Position numbers and translations under genes: made by a program. Below the pieces are notes generated by a model, which worked only from the letters and a program-made list of their open reading frames with translations, was not told the origin of the DNA and made no database searches. From Stenotrophomonas nitritireducens (GTDB lineage Bacteria; Pseudomonadota; Gammaproteobacteria; Xanthomonadales; Xanthomonadaceae), in contig NZ_CP016756.1 in assembly GCF_001700965.1 (NCBI RefSeq), positions 3,462,501 through 3,526,500 on the forward strand: 64,000 bases of DNA, given 5' to 3'. The first letter of the stretch is position 1. Each line of letters begins with the position of its first letter. Shown in pieces: positions 42,565 through 52,809 of the stretch.

Positions 42565-44583
42565 ATGTCCTATCTCGTCCTTGCCCGCAAGTGGCGTCCG
42601 AAGCGTTTTGCCGAGTTGGTGGGCCAGGAACACGTGGTCCGCGCGCTCAGCAATGCGCTCGACAGTGGCCGCGTCCACCACGCCTTTCTGTTCACCGGCA
42701 CCCGGGGTGTCGGCAAGACCACCATTGCCCGCATCTTCGCCAAATCGCTGAACTGCGAGAACGGCACCAGCGCTGACCCCTGCGGTCAGTGCCGGGCCTG
42801 CCTGGATATCGATGCCGGCCGCTACATCGACCTGCTGGAAATCGATGCCGCGTCCAATACCGGCGTGGATGACGTGCGCGAGGTGATCGAGAACGCCCAG
42901 TACATGCCCTCGCGCGGGCAGTACAAGGTCTACCTGATCGACGAAGTGCACATGCTCTCCAAGGCGGCGTTCAATGCGCTGCTGAAGACGCTGGAAGAGC
43001 CGCCGGAACACGTGAAGTTCCTGCTGGCCACCACCGATCCGCAGAAGCTGCCGGTCACCGTGCTCAGCCGCTGCCTGCAGTTCAACCTGAAGCGGCTGGA
43101 CGAGGAGCAGATCCGTGGGCAGATGACCCGGATCATGACCGCCGAGCAGATCGAATTCGACGACAGCGCCATCGTGCAGCTGGCGCGGGCGGCCGATGGC
43201 TCATTGCGCGACGGTTTGTCGCTGCTGGACCAGTCCATCGCCTATGCCGGTGGCGCGCTGCGCGACGACGTGGTGCGCACCATGCTGGGCACGGTGGACC
43301 GCACCCAGGTTGCGGCGATGCTTGATGCCCTGGCCGATGGCGAAGGCGCGCGCCTGCTGCAGGTGGTTGCTGGGCTGGCGGAGTTCTCGCCGGACTGGAG
43401 TGGTGTGCTGGATGCGCTGGCCGAAGGCCTGCATCGCATCCAGGTGCAGCAGCTGGTGCCGGGCGCGTCGGTGCCGGGCGAAGGCATCGATGGCGTGGCC
43501 TTTGCACAACGCCTGCGCCCGGAAGTGGTGCAGCTCTGGTATCAGATGGCCCTGGGTGGCCGTCGCGATCTGCATCTGGCGCCGAGTCCGCGTGCGGGCT
43601 TTGAAATGGCCGTGCTGCGCATGCTGGCGTTCCGCCCGGCGGGCGCGGTACCGGCAATGCCGGAAGGTGGCGCGCCGGGTGCCGGCGCAGGTATGGGCGG
43701 CAGCAGCCAGGCCACGCCGGCCGCGGCGGGTTCACAAGCGCAGGCAGCCAAGCCAGTCGAAGCGCAGGCCGTACCGGCTGTAGCAGCGCCGTTGCAGGCA
43801 GCGCCTGTGCAGCCTGCAACGGAACCCAAACCCGAACCGATGCCCGCAGCGGTGCCAGTCGCGCCGCCGCAAGCCGCGCCTGAACCAGTGGTGGAAGTCG
43901 CCACGGTCACGTCCGAGCCTGTGCAGGCGCAGGTAGCCGCACAGGTCCCGGTTCAAGCCACCAAGCCCGTAGCCGCCGACGAAGATCTGCCGCCATGGGC
44001 GGTCGAGGCCGCGGAAGCGAATGCACGTGACGAGGCGATGGCCGCTGAAATGGCGATGCCGGAGCCGTCGTCGCCAGCGCCGGAAATGCCCAAACCCGCG
44101 CCGGTAGCCGCAGCGCAACCGGTTCAGCCGGCCGCGCCGGCACGTCCCAGTGGTATCGCCATCGAACCGGCGGCACCCGCATCGGGCGGTCGCCCGCTCA
44201 ACGATGCCGAGCAGTGGTTGGATCTGGTCGCCGACAGCAGCTTGACCGGTCCTTCGCGCGAACTGGCAGCCAATGCGGCCTTCGTCAGTTTCCAGCAGGG
44301 CGTGCTGCGGCTGGCCTTGTTGCCGGGCTTTGAGTACCTGCAGTCTGAGCGCGCCTTGAACGCCTTGGCGCAGGCCCTGTCGCAGGCCTTGGGCAGCACG
44401 CCTAAGATCCTCATTGAAACCGGCAACGTCCAGGCCGAAACCTTGCACGAACGCGCTGATCGCCAGCGCGGTGAACGGCAATCCGCCGCCGAAGCCGTGT
44501 TCATGGCCGACCCCCAGGTGCAACAGCTGATACAGCAGGGTGCACGGGTCGTGGCCGATTCCATCCGTCCCTTCAAAGAGTAA
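42565..44583 (+). CDS. dnaX: DNA polymerase III subunits gamma/tau
   Basis: 672 residues. N-terminal clamp-loader ATPase: [18 protein letters not shown], Walker [21 protein letters not shown], zinc site [11 protein letters not shown], Walker [12 protein letters not shown], sensor [24 protein letters not shown]. Residues about 370-530 are an Ala/Pro/Val/Gln-rich low-complexity linker, then a C-terminal tau domain ([19 protein letters not shown]) that contacts polymerase and helicase. It lies 6 bp before ybaB and close to recR, the normal dnaX-ybaB-recR operon. Confidence 0.96.
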   Translation: MSYLVLARKWRPKRFAELVGQEHVVRALSNALDSGRVHHAFLFTGTRGVGKTTIARIFAKSLNCENGTSADPCGQCRACLDIDAGRYIDLLEIDAASNTGVDDVREVIENAQYMPSRGQYKVYLIDEVHMLSKAAFNALLKTLEEPPEHVKFLLATTDPQKLPVTVLSRCLQFNLKRLDEEQIRGQMTRIMTAEQIEFDDSAIVQLARAADGSLRDGLSLLDQSIAYAGGALRDDVVRTMLGTVDRTQVAAMLDALADGEGARLLQVVAGLAEFSPDWSGVLDALAEGLHRIQVQQLVPGASVPGEGIDGVAFAQRLRPEVVQLWYQMALGGRRDLHLAPSPRAGFEMAVLRMLAFRPAGAVPAMPEGGAPGAGAGMGGSSQATPAAAGSQAQAAKPVEAQAVPAVAAPLQAAPVQPATEPKPEPMPAAVPVAPPQAAPEPVVEVATVTSEPVQAQVAAQVPVQATKPVAADEDLPPWAVEAAEANARDEAMAAEMAMPEPSSPAPEMPKPAPVAAAQPVQPAAPARPSGIAIEPAAPASGGRPLNDAEQWLDLVADSSLTGPSRELAANAAFVSFQQGVLRLALLPGFEYLQSERALNALAQALSQALGSTPKILIETGNVQAETLHERADRQRGERQSAAEAVFMADPQVQQLIQQGARVVADSIRPFKE

Positions 44584-44588
44584 ACAGC

Positions 44589-44909
44589 ATGCGCGGCAAT
44601 ATCGCCCAAATGATGCAGCAGGCCCAGAAAATGCAGGAAAATCTGCAGAAGGCCCAGGAAGAAATCGCCAAGTTGGAAGTCACCGGCAGCGCCGGCGGCG
44701 GCATGGTCAGCGTGACCCTGAGTGGCACCAAGGAGTGCCGCAAGGTGCGTATTGATCCGTCGGTACTGACCGATCCGGAGATGGCTGAAGATCTGATCGC
44801 TGCCGCCTTCAACGATGCATCCAACAAGATCGATGCCGAATCGCAGAGCCGCATGGGTTCGGCCACGGCCGGCATGAAGCTGCCGCCGGGCATGAAGATG
44901 CCGTTCTGA
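44589..44909 (+). CDS. ybaB: YbaB/EbfC nucleoid-associated protein
   Basis: 106 residues. [46 protein letters not shown] is the family signature: helical tweezers followed by strands, and an end Gly/Met/Pro-rich tail PPGMKMPF. It binds DNA as a dimer in the cytoplasm. It follows dnaX by 5 bases and precedes recR. Confidence 0.95.
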   Translation: MRGNIAQMMQQAQKMQENLQKAQEEIAKLEVTGSAGGGMVSVTLSGTKECRKVRIDPSVLTDPEMAEDLIAAAFNDASNKIDAESQSRMGSATAGMKLPPGMKMPF

Positions 44910-45016
44910 TGTGGCCGGCGCCGGCTTACCCGGCGCATGCACGTCCCCGCGCCGCGAAGCCTCCGGGCTTCGCGCGCTTGTTTTAGCGATACGCCTGCTG
45001 TGATGAGACCGTTGCG

Positions 45017-45616
45017 ATGAGCCTGCCGCTGCTGGAACAACTGATCGAAGCCTTCCGGGTGCTGCCCGGTGTTGGCCAGAAGACGGCCCAGCGCATGGCC
45101 TACCACGTGCTTGAACGCGCCCGCGATGGCGGCCAGCGCCTGTCGGAAGTGCTGGCCGAGGCCATCGAGAAGATTGGCCATTGCAAGCAATGCCGCGATT
45201 TCAGCGAAACCGAGCTGTGCCCGGTCTGCGCCAGCAGCAGCCGCGAGCGGCAGATGCTGTGTGTGATCGAATCGCCGGCCGATCGTTTGGCGATTGAACA
45301 TGCCACCAGCTATCGCGGTGTGTACTACGTGCTGCAGGGGCGCTTGTCGCCGCTGGATGGCATCGGCCCGCGCGAACTGGGCCTGGATCAGCTTGAAGCG
45401 CGCTTGGCGCAGGGCGAAGTCACTGAGCTGATCATCGCCACCAACTCCACCGTCGAAGGTGAGGCCACCGCGCATTACCTGGCGCAGCTGGCACGTCGCA
45501 ACAAGGTGCGCCCCAGCCGTCTGGCGCAGGGCCTGCCGCTGGGTGGCGAGCTGGAATATGTGGACCGCGGCACCTTGTCGCATGCCTTCGGCAGCCGTAG
45601 CGAAGTCGGCGAATAA
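45017..45616 (+). CDS. recR: Recombination mediator RecR
   Basis: 199 residues: N-terminal HhH ([24 protein letters not shown]), a C4 zinc finger ([21 protein letters not shown]), and a Toprim domain with the [11 protein letters not shown] acid and [16 protein letters not shown]. It acts with RecFO in gap repair by loading RecA. Last gene of the dnaX operon; 107 bp separate it from ybaB. Confidence 0.96.
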   Translation: MSLPLLEQLIEAFRVLPGVGQKTAQRMAYHVLERARDGGQRLSEVLAEAIEKIGHCKQCRDFSETELCPVCASSSRERQMLCVIESPADRLAIEHATSYRGVYYVLQGRLSPLDGIGPRELGLDQLEARLAQGEVTELIIATNSTVEGEATAHYLAQLARRNKVRPSRLAQGLPLGGELEYVDRGTLSHAFGSRSEVGE

Positions 45617-45666
45617 GCCCCGCCGGGGTTGTAAGCTGTAGGCCATTTACTGCAGCGAGCCTTTCC

Positions 45667-46014
45667 ATGAGCGACACCATTTTCGGCAAGATCATCCGCC
45701 GCGAAATTCCCGCCGCCATCGTCTACGAAGACGAGGACGTGCTGGGCTTCAAGGACATCGCCCCGCAGGCGCCGGTGCATGTGCTTTTCATTCCGAAGAA
45801 CGAGGTCATCCCGACCCTGGATGATCTGCAGCCGACGCAGGCGCATCTGATCGGCAAGCTGGCCTTGGCGGCGGCCGCCTATGCGCGCCAGGAAGGGTTT
45901 GCCGAAAATGGCTACCGCATCGTCATGAACTGCCGCGAAGATGCCGGCCAGACCGTATTCCACATCCATCTGCATCTGCTGGCCGGCGCGCCACTGGGGC
46001 ATTTTGGCGCGTGA
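45667..46014 (+). CDS. HIT-family nucleotide hydrolase (HinT-like)
   Basis: 115 residues with the complete histidine triad QTVFHIHLHLLAG. FGKIIRREIPAAIVYEDEDVLGFKDIAPQAPVHVLFIPKN is typical of the HinT/PKCI branch, which hydrolyses purine nucleoside phosphoramidates. It is 50 bp after recR in the same direction. Confidence 0.94.
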   Translation: MSDTIFGKIIRREIPAAIVYEDEDVLGFKDIAPQAPVHVLFIPKNEVIPTLDDLQPTQAHLIGKLALAAAAYARQEGFAENGYRIVMNCREDAGQTVFHIHLHLLAGAPLGHFGA

Positions 46015-46035
46015 TTTGATGCCGTTATGTTGATT

Positions 46036-46415
46036 GTGGGAGCGGCGTAAGCCGCGAAGCTGACAGCAACAAAACAACGGCCAAACCCATTTGCGATCCA
46101 GCACCTGTTGATTGCAATGCACAGCTTGCGGCGGATGGATATCCAGCTTCGCGGCTTACGCCGCTCCCACAAAAAAGGAGCGTAGCGGGCTGCGCTCCCT
46201 CCCTTTGTCGCAGGCAAGGGGAGGGTTGGGGAGGGGGAGCTCTGCTGTATTTGATGGATCTGTGGCTTCGCGGCTTACGCCGCTCCCACAAAAAGGGAGC
46301 GTGGCGGGCTGCGCTCCCTCCCTTTGCCGTAGGCAAGGGGAGGGTTGGGGAGGGGTGAGCTCTGCTGTGTTTGATGGATCTGTAGCTTCGCGGCTTACGC
46401 CGCTCCCACAACCAT
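46036..46415. repeat. REP and direct-repeat cluster
   Basis: GGGAGCGGCGTAAGCCGCGAAGC at 46038 and inverted copies GCTTCGCGGCTTACGCCGCTCCCAC at about 46146, 46264 and 46384. The last two are part of a tandem duplication with a period near 120 bp that also contains CTGCGCTCCCTCCCTTTG and the CAAGGGGAGGGTTGGGGAGGGG block. No gene is present in 46015-46472. Confidence 0.8.
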
Positions 46416-46439
46416 CGTTCCAGGTTTCAATCAAACAAA

Positions 46440-46467
46440 AACGCCGCCCCTTGGGGCGGCGTTTTCA
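46440..46467. terminator. Terminator between convergent REP region and slp gene
   Basis: AACGCCGCCCC-TT-GGGGCGGCGTT with T/A runs on both sides, 6 bp from the slp stop codon; serves the minus-strand operon. Confidence 0.8.
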
Positions 46468-46472
46468 GTTTG

Positions 46473-46994
46473 TTACCACCAACCGCGGTAACCCCAGCCC
46501 CAGGGGCCCCAACCCGGGCCCCAGGGGCCATACGGGTAGGCGGGTACCACTTCAACTTCGCGCTGCACCGGCCACAGGTACACCACGTCGGCGGCAACCT
46601 TGGGCAGCGGGTAATCGTATTCGCCGATCTTGGTGGTCTGGTAACCATCGATGCGGCCGATGAAGGTCACGTCGCGGCCCGGCTCGAACACCGCCGGATC
46701 ATAAAAGCCGGCGCGGCAGGCCAGGAAGCGGCCGTCGCTGGCATCGGATGACGTGGTGCTCGGACGGCCGCTGCCATTGAGTGGGCGGGCGATCATCTGG
46801 AAGCAGGTTTCGCCCTGGCCGGGAATGGTTTCAATGATGCGGCCACCCCAGCGCACCGGCGCGCCGGTCTGCTTCTGGGATACCGCGTCACGCGGCGATA
46901 CCGGGGTGAACTGTCCCTGCAGCGGCTTGGGGGCCGTGGCACAGGCAGCCAGCACCAGGCTGGCGGCGGCAACGAGGAGGATGCGGGTCTTCAT
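46473..46994 (-). CDS. Slp-family outer-membrane lipoprotein
   Basis: 173 residues. Signal peptide with lipobox VLAACAT, then FTPVSPRDAVSQKQTGAPVRWGGRIIETIPGQGETCFQMIARPL, the Slp pattern, and TFIGRIDGYQTTKIGEYDYPLPKV. The C-terminus is Gly/Trp/Pro/Tyr-rich (PYGPWGPGWGPWGWGYRGWW), unusual but seen in related Xanthomonadaceae proteins as I recall. The start overlaps the transglutaminase stop by 4 bases, so it is coupled to the operon upstream. Confidence 0.87.
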   Translation of the reverse strand: MKTRILLVAAASLVLAACATAPKPLQGQFTPVSPRDAVSQKQTGAPVRWGGRIIETIPGQGETCFQMIARPLNGSGRPSTTSSDASDGRFLACRAGFYDPAVFEPGRDVTFIGRIDGYQTTKIGEYDYPLPKVAADVVYLWPVQREVEVVPAYPYGPWGPGWGPWGWGYRGWW

Positions 46995-48949
46995 GTTCGT
47001 ACTCCGGGTTTCGGGCGGTGCCTGTGCAGGTCCGCCAATAATGAAACGACATCCGATCGGACGCCAGCGTAACGCGCTTGAGTGAAACGCTGGCTGAGTG
47101 CCAACAGGTCGCTGCCGGGGCGGGCGCGATCAACCCGTGCAGCCCAATCGCTGGCGGTTTCCGACGGCTCGCGGCCCAGGCCGAGGCGCTGGTAACGCCG
47201 GTCCAGCTGGTGCCAGGCGCGCAGCAGGGGGTCGCGCTGGCGTTCGCCGCGCGCCAGCAGCCAGGCCATCAGGGCCAGCGCCAGTACGGCGAAACCTGCA
47301 AACAAGGCAACCAGCTGCGAGGGGTTCAACTGCTTGATGCCGATGGCACTGAGCAGGTGCTGCTGACGCTCGGCGTTGAAGGACAGCACGGCGGTGTTCC
47401 AGCCACGGCGCAGGTAGTCGCCGTACTGCAGCAGGCTGCTCCAGCGCCCGGCCAGGCCCATTCCATCGGCGCCGGCATCGTTGTCGCCGACGCGATCTTC
47501 CAGCGTGTCGTAGATGCGCTCCGGGGCGACGGCGGCGGTGGGGTCCACCCGCACCCAGCCGCGCTGCGGCAGCCAGACTTCCGCCCACGCGTGCGCATCC
47601 AGGCGCCGCACCACCCAGTAGTTGCCGAAGCGGTTGCGCACGCCGCCGGCATAGCCGGTGACCACGCGTGCGGGAATGCCCGCACCGCGCATCAGCACCA
47701 CGAACGCCGCGCTGAAGTGCTCGCAATAACCGGCCTTCTGGTCGAACAGGAATTCGTCCACCGAATGGCGGCCGGCCAGCGGCGTGGCCAGGGTGTAGGC
47801 GAAGTCGCGATGGATCCATTCCAGGCTGCGCTGCACCAATGCCGCCGGGTCGTTGCCGGCTTCGCTGCGCCATTGCCGGGACAGTGCGAGGGTGCGCGGA
47901 TTGAAGCCCTCCGGCAGCTGCAGGGCTTGTTGGCGCAGGCGTTGCGGCAGCTCGGCCTGGAAGGCTTCCGCGGCACTTGATTGCATGCGCCAACGGCTCA
48001 GCGTGGTCAGCGATTGCGGCGCGCTGAGGCTGTAGTCGGCATCCAGATAACTGCCGCTGGGGGCTTGCAGGGGCAAGTCCAGCGCGACCAGTTCGCGGCG
48101 GTCGGTGGGCTCGTACTCGATCTGGTAATCCCAGCGCTGGGCGGCCGAACGCACGGCCGGCGGTTGCCCGTATTGCTGGCTTTCCAGGCGGGTCCAGCGG
48201 CGGCCGTCAAAACGGGTCAGCACCGGGCCGCGCCAGTAGCGTTGGTTCTGTGCCGGCACCGGGCCGAAGAACTCCACGCGCAGCGCCGGGCTGTCATCGG
48301 CCATCAGGTCGATCCAGCCGCCGGGCTGCATGCTGCCGGACAGCCCCGGGCGTGCGGCAGCCCGTTCTGGCGTGCCCCACAGTGGCGAGGGCAGGCGCGG
48401 CACCAGCCAGAACGCCGACAACGCCAGCGGCAAGGCAAGCAGCATCAGCCGGCCGACGGTGCGCAGCTGCGCGCGCGCCGGCAGGTGGGCGATGCCGACT
48501 TCTTCATCGGCCAGCCGCTGCAGGGCCAGCAGGGCGGCGACCACGGCGGCCGCGGACATCAGCAAGGTGCTCGGGCCCTGGTCGAGCAGGAAGGCGGCGA
48601 ACGGGGCAAACAGGCCGAAACCGATCAGGCTGCGTGCGTCACGCAGGTTGCGCAGTTCGCTGGATTTGATCGCCAGCATTGCAGCGAGCAGGGCGCAGCC
48701 GGTGTCGCGGCCGGGGCGGGCGCCCATCTGCCAATAGATGCTGGCCAGCATGATGCCAACCAGCAGCAGGCGCAGCGGCAGCGGCATGGCATGGCGCCAT
48801 GACCACAGCGCCACCAGCAGCGTGGTGACGGCGAACACCACCGCCAGCGTGGCGGGCAACTGCAGCAACAACGGCAGCAGGCACAGCACGGTGACCAGGT
48901 TGATCCAGACGCGGGTGCCTGCGCTCAGGGCGGGAGAGGGGATCTTCAT
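46991..48949 (-). CDS. Transglutaminase-like membrane protein (TgpA/DUF3488 type)
   Basis: 652 residues. About five N-terminal hydrophobic segments (residues 10-190, DUF3488), then a periplasmic domain with the transglutaminase triad: Cys in KAGYCEHFSAAFVVLMRGAGIPARVVTGYAGG, His in DAHAWAEVWL, Asp in VRVDPTAAV. A last transmembrane helix near residue 560 is followed by a DUF4129-like tail. It is encoded with DUF58 and MoxR genes in the same order found in many Proteobacteria. The substrate in the periplasm is unknown. Confidence 0.92.
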   Translation of the reverse strand: MKIPSPALSAGTRVWINLVTVLCLLPLLLQLPATLAVVFAVTTLLVALWSWRHAMPLPLRLLLVGIMLASIYWQMGARPGRDTGCALLAAMLAIKSSELRNLRDARSLIGFGLFAPFAAFLLDQGPSTLLMSAAAVVAALLALQRLADEEVGIAHLPARAQLRTVGRLMLLALPLALSAFWLVPRLPSPLWGTPERAAARPGLSGSMQPGGWIDLMADDSPALRVEFFGPVPAQNQRYWRGPVLTRFDGRRWTRLESQQYGQPPAVRSAAQRWDYQIEYEPTDRRELVALDLPLQAPSGSYLDADYSLSAPQSLTTLSRWRMQSSAAEAFQAELPQRLRQQALQLPEGFNPRTLALSRQWRSEAGNDPAALVQRSLEWIHRDFAYTLATPLAGRHSVDEFLFDQKAGYCEHFSAAFVVLMRGAGIPARVVTGYAGGVRNRFGNYWVVRRLDAHAWAEVWLPQRGWVRVDPTAAVAPERIYDTLEDRVGDNDAGADGMGLAGRWSSLLQYGDYLRRGWNTAVLSFNAERQQHLLSAIGIKQLNPSQLVALFAGFAVLALALMAWLLARGERQRDPLLRAWHQLDRRYQRLGLGREPSETASDWAARVDRARPGSDLLALSQRFTQARYAGVRSDVVSLLADLHRHRPKPGVRT

Positions 48950-49902
48950 GCGGCAGGAAGCAGCGCCAGTGCGCGTAGGCAGAGGTGGCGGTGGGCGTCA
49001 CCGCTGGCCGGCCCCAGCGGCGGCATGCCGGGCAGGCGCAGTTGATAGCTGCGGCCCTCGCGTTCGGCCTCGTCGACCCAGCGGGCCAGGCGCGAGATGC
49101 GGCGCTCATGCGGCAGGGCACGCAACTGCTGCCAGTCCAGCACCAGCTCGGCGCCGTAGGGGCGCTCGTATTCGCGTACCAGCAGTTCGTCGCGGCGCGC
49201 CGAATGCTTCCAGGCGATGCTGCGGCGCGAGTCGCCGCTGCGGTACGAACGCATCTGCTGCAGTTCCTCGCCCTGCGGATGCACGCGGGTGCGGGTGGAT
49301 GCGCTGCCGGCGTCCGGCAGCGGTGGCGCGTTGGGCTCGGGGCTGGGATAGACCAGCAAGGCGGTATCCGGCCAGAACCAGGCCCAGGCGCGGACCAGAC
49401 CCAGTGGCTGGGTGGTGGCCACGCGGATGCGCGACAGATCCAGCCAGCCGCGTTGTTGGGTAGGCAGCCACAGATCGGCCTCGGCCTGGCTGTCCTGCTC
49501 CAGGTTGAAGTGGGTGCGGGCCTGCGCGCAGTCCAGTTGCAGGGCGCGGCGCGGGCGGCGGTCGCTGCGTGCAAGTGCCAGCCGCAGGCGGATGGGATTG
49601 CCGGCGGCGACCGGATCGGCCGACAGGGCCTGCAGGCGCAGGCCGGATAGCTGCAGATGGGCCTGCAGCGTGCTGGCCAGTGCGGTGGCTGCCAGCACCA
49701 GGGCGAGCAGCAGGGCCGGGTTGTTGTTGTAGTTCAGCGCGCCGAGCAGCATCACTGCAAGCAGGGCGGCCAGGAACAGGCCAAACCCGGTAGGCAGCAC
49801 GTAGATGCGGCGCCGGTCCAGTTGCACCGGCAGGTCTTCCGGCTGCCGTGGCCGTGCCAGCAACTGCAGTGCCTGCAGGCGCTGCCGCAACGCTGCACGC
49901 AC
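48946..49902 (-). CDS. DUF58 domain-containing protein
   Basis: 318 residues. Two N-terminal membrane segments (FGLFLAALLAVMLLGALNYNNNPALLLALVLAATAL) and the DUF58 core GEELQQMRSYRSGDSRRSIAWKHSARRDELLVREYERP, related to von Willebrand A folds. Such proteins partner MoxR ATPases. It overlaps the transglutaminase start by 4 bases and lies 1 bp from the MoxR stop. Confidence 0.9.
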   Translation of the reverse strand: MRAALRQRLQALQLLARPRQPEDLPVQLDRRRIYVLPTGFGLFLAALLAVMLLGALNYNNNPALLLALVLAATALASTLQAHLQLSGLRLQALSADPVAAGNPIRLRLALARSDRRPRRALQLDCAQARTHFNLEQDSQAEADLWLPTQQRGWLDLSRIRVATTQPLGLVRAWAWFWPDTALLVYPSPEPNAPPLPDAGSASTRTRVHPQGEELQQMRSYRSGDSRRSIAWKHSARRDELLVREYERPYGAELVLDWQQLRALPHERRISRLARWVDEAEREGRSYQLRLPGMPPLGPASGDAHRHLCLRALALLPAA

Positions 49903-49903
49903 C

Positions 49904-50851
49904 TCAATCCACCTGCACGCTGTGCAGGATGGCGCGTGCCAAGGCCGGGCCTGAAGAGGCCTCCGCCTCGCCGACCAGGCGATGTCCGGCTACGGCGATG
50001 AACAAGGCCTGCACGTCTTCGGGTACCACATGGCGGCGGCCAAGCAGCAGCGCATGCGCCTTGGCCGCGCGCAGCAGGGCGATGCCGGCACGCGGTGACA
50101 GGCCAACACGCACGCCGGGGTGTTGGCGGCTGCGGGTGATCAAGGCCTGCACGTAATCAATCAGTGCATCGCTGGCATGCACCTGGCCCACCGCTTCGCG
50201 CAGGCTGCGCAGGTCCTGCTCGGAGAGGCAGGGGGTGACGCGGGCGATGAGGTTGCGACGGTCTTCGCCAGCCAGCAGGGCGCGCTCGGCTTCGGCGTTG
50301 GGATAGCCCAGGGTCAGGCGCAGCAGGAAGCGGTCCAGCTGCGAGTCCGGCAGCGGGAAGGTGCCGGACATGTCCACCGGGTTCTGGGTGGCAATCACAA
50401 AAAACGGGTCTGGCAGGCTGTGGGTGACGCCATCCAGGGTCACCTGCTGCTCGGCCATGGCTTCGAGCAGCGCGCTCTGCGTGCGTGGCGGCGCGCGGTT
50501 GATCTCGTCGGCCAGCAGCAGGTTGCAGAACACCGGCCCGGGATGGAACTGGAAGCTGCGGCTGTGCGCTTCGTAAACCGAGATGCCGAGCACATCGGCG
50601 GGCAGCAGATCCGAGGTGAACTGCACGCGCTGGAACTGCAGGCCGAGGCTGGACGCCATGGCATGGGCCAGGGTGGTCTTGCCCAGGCCGGGCAGGTCTT
50701 CGATCAGCAGATGTCCGCTGGACAGCAGCGCGACAAAGGCCAGCCTTACTTCCTGCGCTTTGCCCAGAAGTAGGGAATTGACCTGCTGTTGCGCCGTCGA
50801 TAGGGACTGTAGTGTTACTTCGGTTAGCATTCCGGGCGGCGCCACGGTCAT
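49904..50851 (-). CDS. MoxR-family AAA+ ATPase
   Basis: 315 residues from ATG 50851; an ATG at 50830 is also possible. Walker A LIEDLPGLGKTTLAHAMASS, Walker B NLLLADEINRAPPRTQSALLEAM, sensor FFVIATQNPVDMSGTFPLPDSQLDRFLLRL, and arginine residues in LSPRAGIALLRAAKAHALL. MoxR proteins act as chaperones maturing partner complexes. First gene of a four-gene operon MoxR-DUF58-transglutaminase-Slp. It is divergent from the glycosyltransferase gene with 34 bp between starts. Confidence 0.93.
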   Translation of the reverse strand: MTVAPPGMLTEVTLQSLSTAQQQVNSLLLGKAQEVRLAFVALLSSGHLLIEDLPGLGKTTLAHAMASSLGLQFQRVQFTSDLLPADVLGISVYEAHSRSFQFHPGPVFCNLLLADEINRAPPRTQSALLEAMAEQQVTLDGVTHSLPDPFFVIATQNPVDMSGTFPLPDSQLDRFLLRLTLGYPNAEAERALLAGEDRRNLIARVTPCLSEQDLRSLREAVGQVHASDALIDYVQALITRSRQHPGVRVGLSPRAGIALLRAAKAHALLLGRRHVVPEDVQALFIAVAGHRLVGEAEASSGPALARAILHSVQVD

Positions 50852-50885
50852 GGTCGTCTCGTTATTTGGGCTGAAGGAAGTGTAC

Positions 50886-52733
50886 GTGGCAATCAGGGGT
50901 GAACAACGCGCATACGTGACCTTCCTCGTGTTGTGGGTGCTGGTCACCACGGCCAAGGTGCTGCTGGCATCGCAGCTTCCGCTGTTCGTGGACGAGGCGT
51001 TCTATTGGCAGGAAGGTCAGCATCTGGCCATGGCCTATTCGGACCTGCCCGGGCTCACCGCGTGGCTCACGCGGCTGGGTGTGGAGGTTGCCGGCGACAA
51101 TCGGCTGGGCGTGCGTTTGCCCTTCCTGTTGATGGGCGCGGCGTTGCCGTGGATGGTTGCCAGCATCTGCACGCGCTGGTTTGGCGCGCGCATGGGCTGG
51201 CGCGCCGGTTCGCTTGCCTTGTTGATGCCGCTGTCGGCAACGCTGGGCATCCTGGCGGTGCCGGATGTGCCCATGGCGATTGCGGCCTTGCTGTGCCTGG
51301 ATGCGGGGGCGCGCCTGCTGCGCGGCGTCGGTGCAGGCGGTGCGTTGCTGTTGGCCTGCGGCCTGCTGCTGGGCGCGCTGAGCCACTACCGCTTCATCGG
51401 GGTGATCGCGGTGGGCTTCATCGCGCTGCTGGCGTTGCCCGAAGGCCGCAAGATGCTGCGTGATCCGCGCGTGTGGATCGCCTTGTCGGTTGGCGTTGCC
51501 GCCTGGGTGCCGTTGCTGGCCTGGAACCTGGACAACCAGGATGCCGGGCTCAAGTTCCAGCTGGTCGAGCGTCACCCCTGGGCTTTTCAGTGGCAGGGGG
51601 TGTTGTTCCTGGTGATCCAGCCGTTGCTGGTGACGCCACTGTTGTTTGCGGCGATGGCGGTGGTTGCCGGCAAAGGCGTGCGGCATGCGCAGGGCGGCTT
51701 CCATCATCTGCAGTGGCGTTACTTCGCGCTGGTCGGTGCGACTTCGACCTTGCTGATCTTCCTGCTCGGCTTCTTCACCGATGTGGAGCGGGTCAGCTTC
51801 CATTGGCCGCTGCCGGGTTACCTGGCATTGCTGGTCTGCGTGCCGGCGTTGCTCAGCCACTGGTCGCGTCGCTGGCGGCGCACGTTGTGGGCGGTGACCT
51901 CGCTGGGGCTGCTGCTGGCCATGGGCTATTACCTGTTTGCGGCCTCGCCCGCGCTGCGCGAACACCTTGCCGGCAGCAAGTATTACCCGCGGAATTTCGC
52001 AGGCTGGCAGCAGTTGGCAGAGGGCGTGCGTGACGAGCTCTCGGAGATGCCGGAAGACACCCAATTGCTGGCTGGCAGTTTCAAGGTGGGCGCGGAGCTG
52101 GGCTTCCGCCTCAATGATCCGAACATCAAGGTGCTGCCGCACGCGCTCAATGACCGGCACGGGCGCACCGCACAGTTGGCGCTGTGGAAGCTGATCAGCG
52201 ATGGCAGCCGCTCCACGCCGGTTTTGTTGGTGCTGGCGCCCGGAGACCAGCGCTACCGCGATCTATTGGCGCATTACCACGACGTCTGCGAGCTGGTGGG
52301 TCCGCTGCCGCCGCCACGCATGGTTTCGCTCGATCATGGCTTCCAGCGCTTCCTGCTGTTCCGGCTACCGGCAGAAAAACAGCCTGGTGCCTGCGTGACG
52401 CCGGCCATGGCGTGGGTGGAAACGCCGTTGGCAGGTCAGGCAGTGGATGCTGCGCTGGAAGTCAGCGGCTGGGCCTTCAAGGACGGCGTAGGTTTGTTAC
52501 GGGTTGAGCTGCTGCTGGACGGCCGTAGCGCAGGTGACGCCCGCTACGGACGCGCCTTCGACGTGCGCCCGTTCTGGAAGATTTCCAATGACCCGCAGCA
52601 TCCCAATACCGGCTTTGATGCACGCCTAGATACATCCGGCCTGAAGCCTGGCACCCATTGGCTGGGGCTGCGTCTGCATGGCAATGACGGCAGCGTGGAA
52701 ACCTGGGCAGAGCAACCGTTCGAGATCAAATAA
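50886..52733 (+). CDS. Membrane glycosyltransferase, ArnT/PMT (GT39/GT83)-like
   Basis: 615 residues from GTG 50886, chosen because AAGGAAG lies seven bases upstream; an ATG at 50850 would overlap the MoxR start and has no ribosome site. The first periplasmic loop has PLFVDEAFYWQEGQHLAMAYSDLPGLTAWLTRLG, the acidic pair and DLPG motif of GT-C enzymes, followed by about 11 further transmembrane helices. From residue 390 a soluble domain continues to a jelly-roll-like end (SGWAFKDGVGLLRVELLLDG). It transfers sugars from polyprenyl phosphate donors in the inner membrane; the acceptor is unknown. Confidence 0.87.
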   Translation: MAIRGEQRAYVTFLVLWVLVTTAKVLLASQLPLFVDEAFYWQEGQHLAMAYSDLPGLTAWLTRLGVEVAGDNRLGVRLPFLLMGAALPWMVASICTRWFGARMGWRAGSLALLMPLSATLGILAVPDVPMAIAALLCLDAGARLLRGVGAGGALLLACGLLLGALSHYRFIGVIAVGFIALLALPEGRKMLRDPRVWIALSVGVAAWVPLLAWNLDNQDAGLKFQLVERHPWAFQWQGVLFLVIQPLLVTPLLFAAMAVVAGKGVRHAQGGFHHLQWRYFALVGATSTLLIFLLGFFTDVERVSFHWPLPGYLALLVCVPALLSHWSRRWRRTLWAVTSLGLLLAMGYYLFAASPALREHLAGSKYYPRNFAGWQQLAEGVRDELSEMPEDTQLLAGSFKVGAELGFRLNDPNIKVLPHALNDRHGRTAQLALWKLISDGSRSTPVLLVLAPGDQRYRDLLAHYHDVCELVGPLPPPRMVSLDHGFQRFLLFRLPAEKQPGACVTPAMAWVETPLAGQAVDAALEVSGWAFKDGVGLLRVELLLDGRSAGDARYGRAFDVRPFWKISNDPQHPNTGFDARLDTSGLKPGTHWLGLRLHGNDGSVETWAEQPFEIK

Positions 52734-52809
52734 GGCTGGTCCGCGCCCGCGTGTTGATGTGCGGGCGTGGGTTTCCGGCATAGCCGTGGGCTACGGTGCT
52801 GGCCGCAGG

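Noticed and set aside
47078..49650. Plus-strand frames of up to 300 codons over the transglutaminase and DUF58 genes
   Set aside because: Complementary to genes with intact catalytic motifs; compositions typical of antisense frames.
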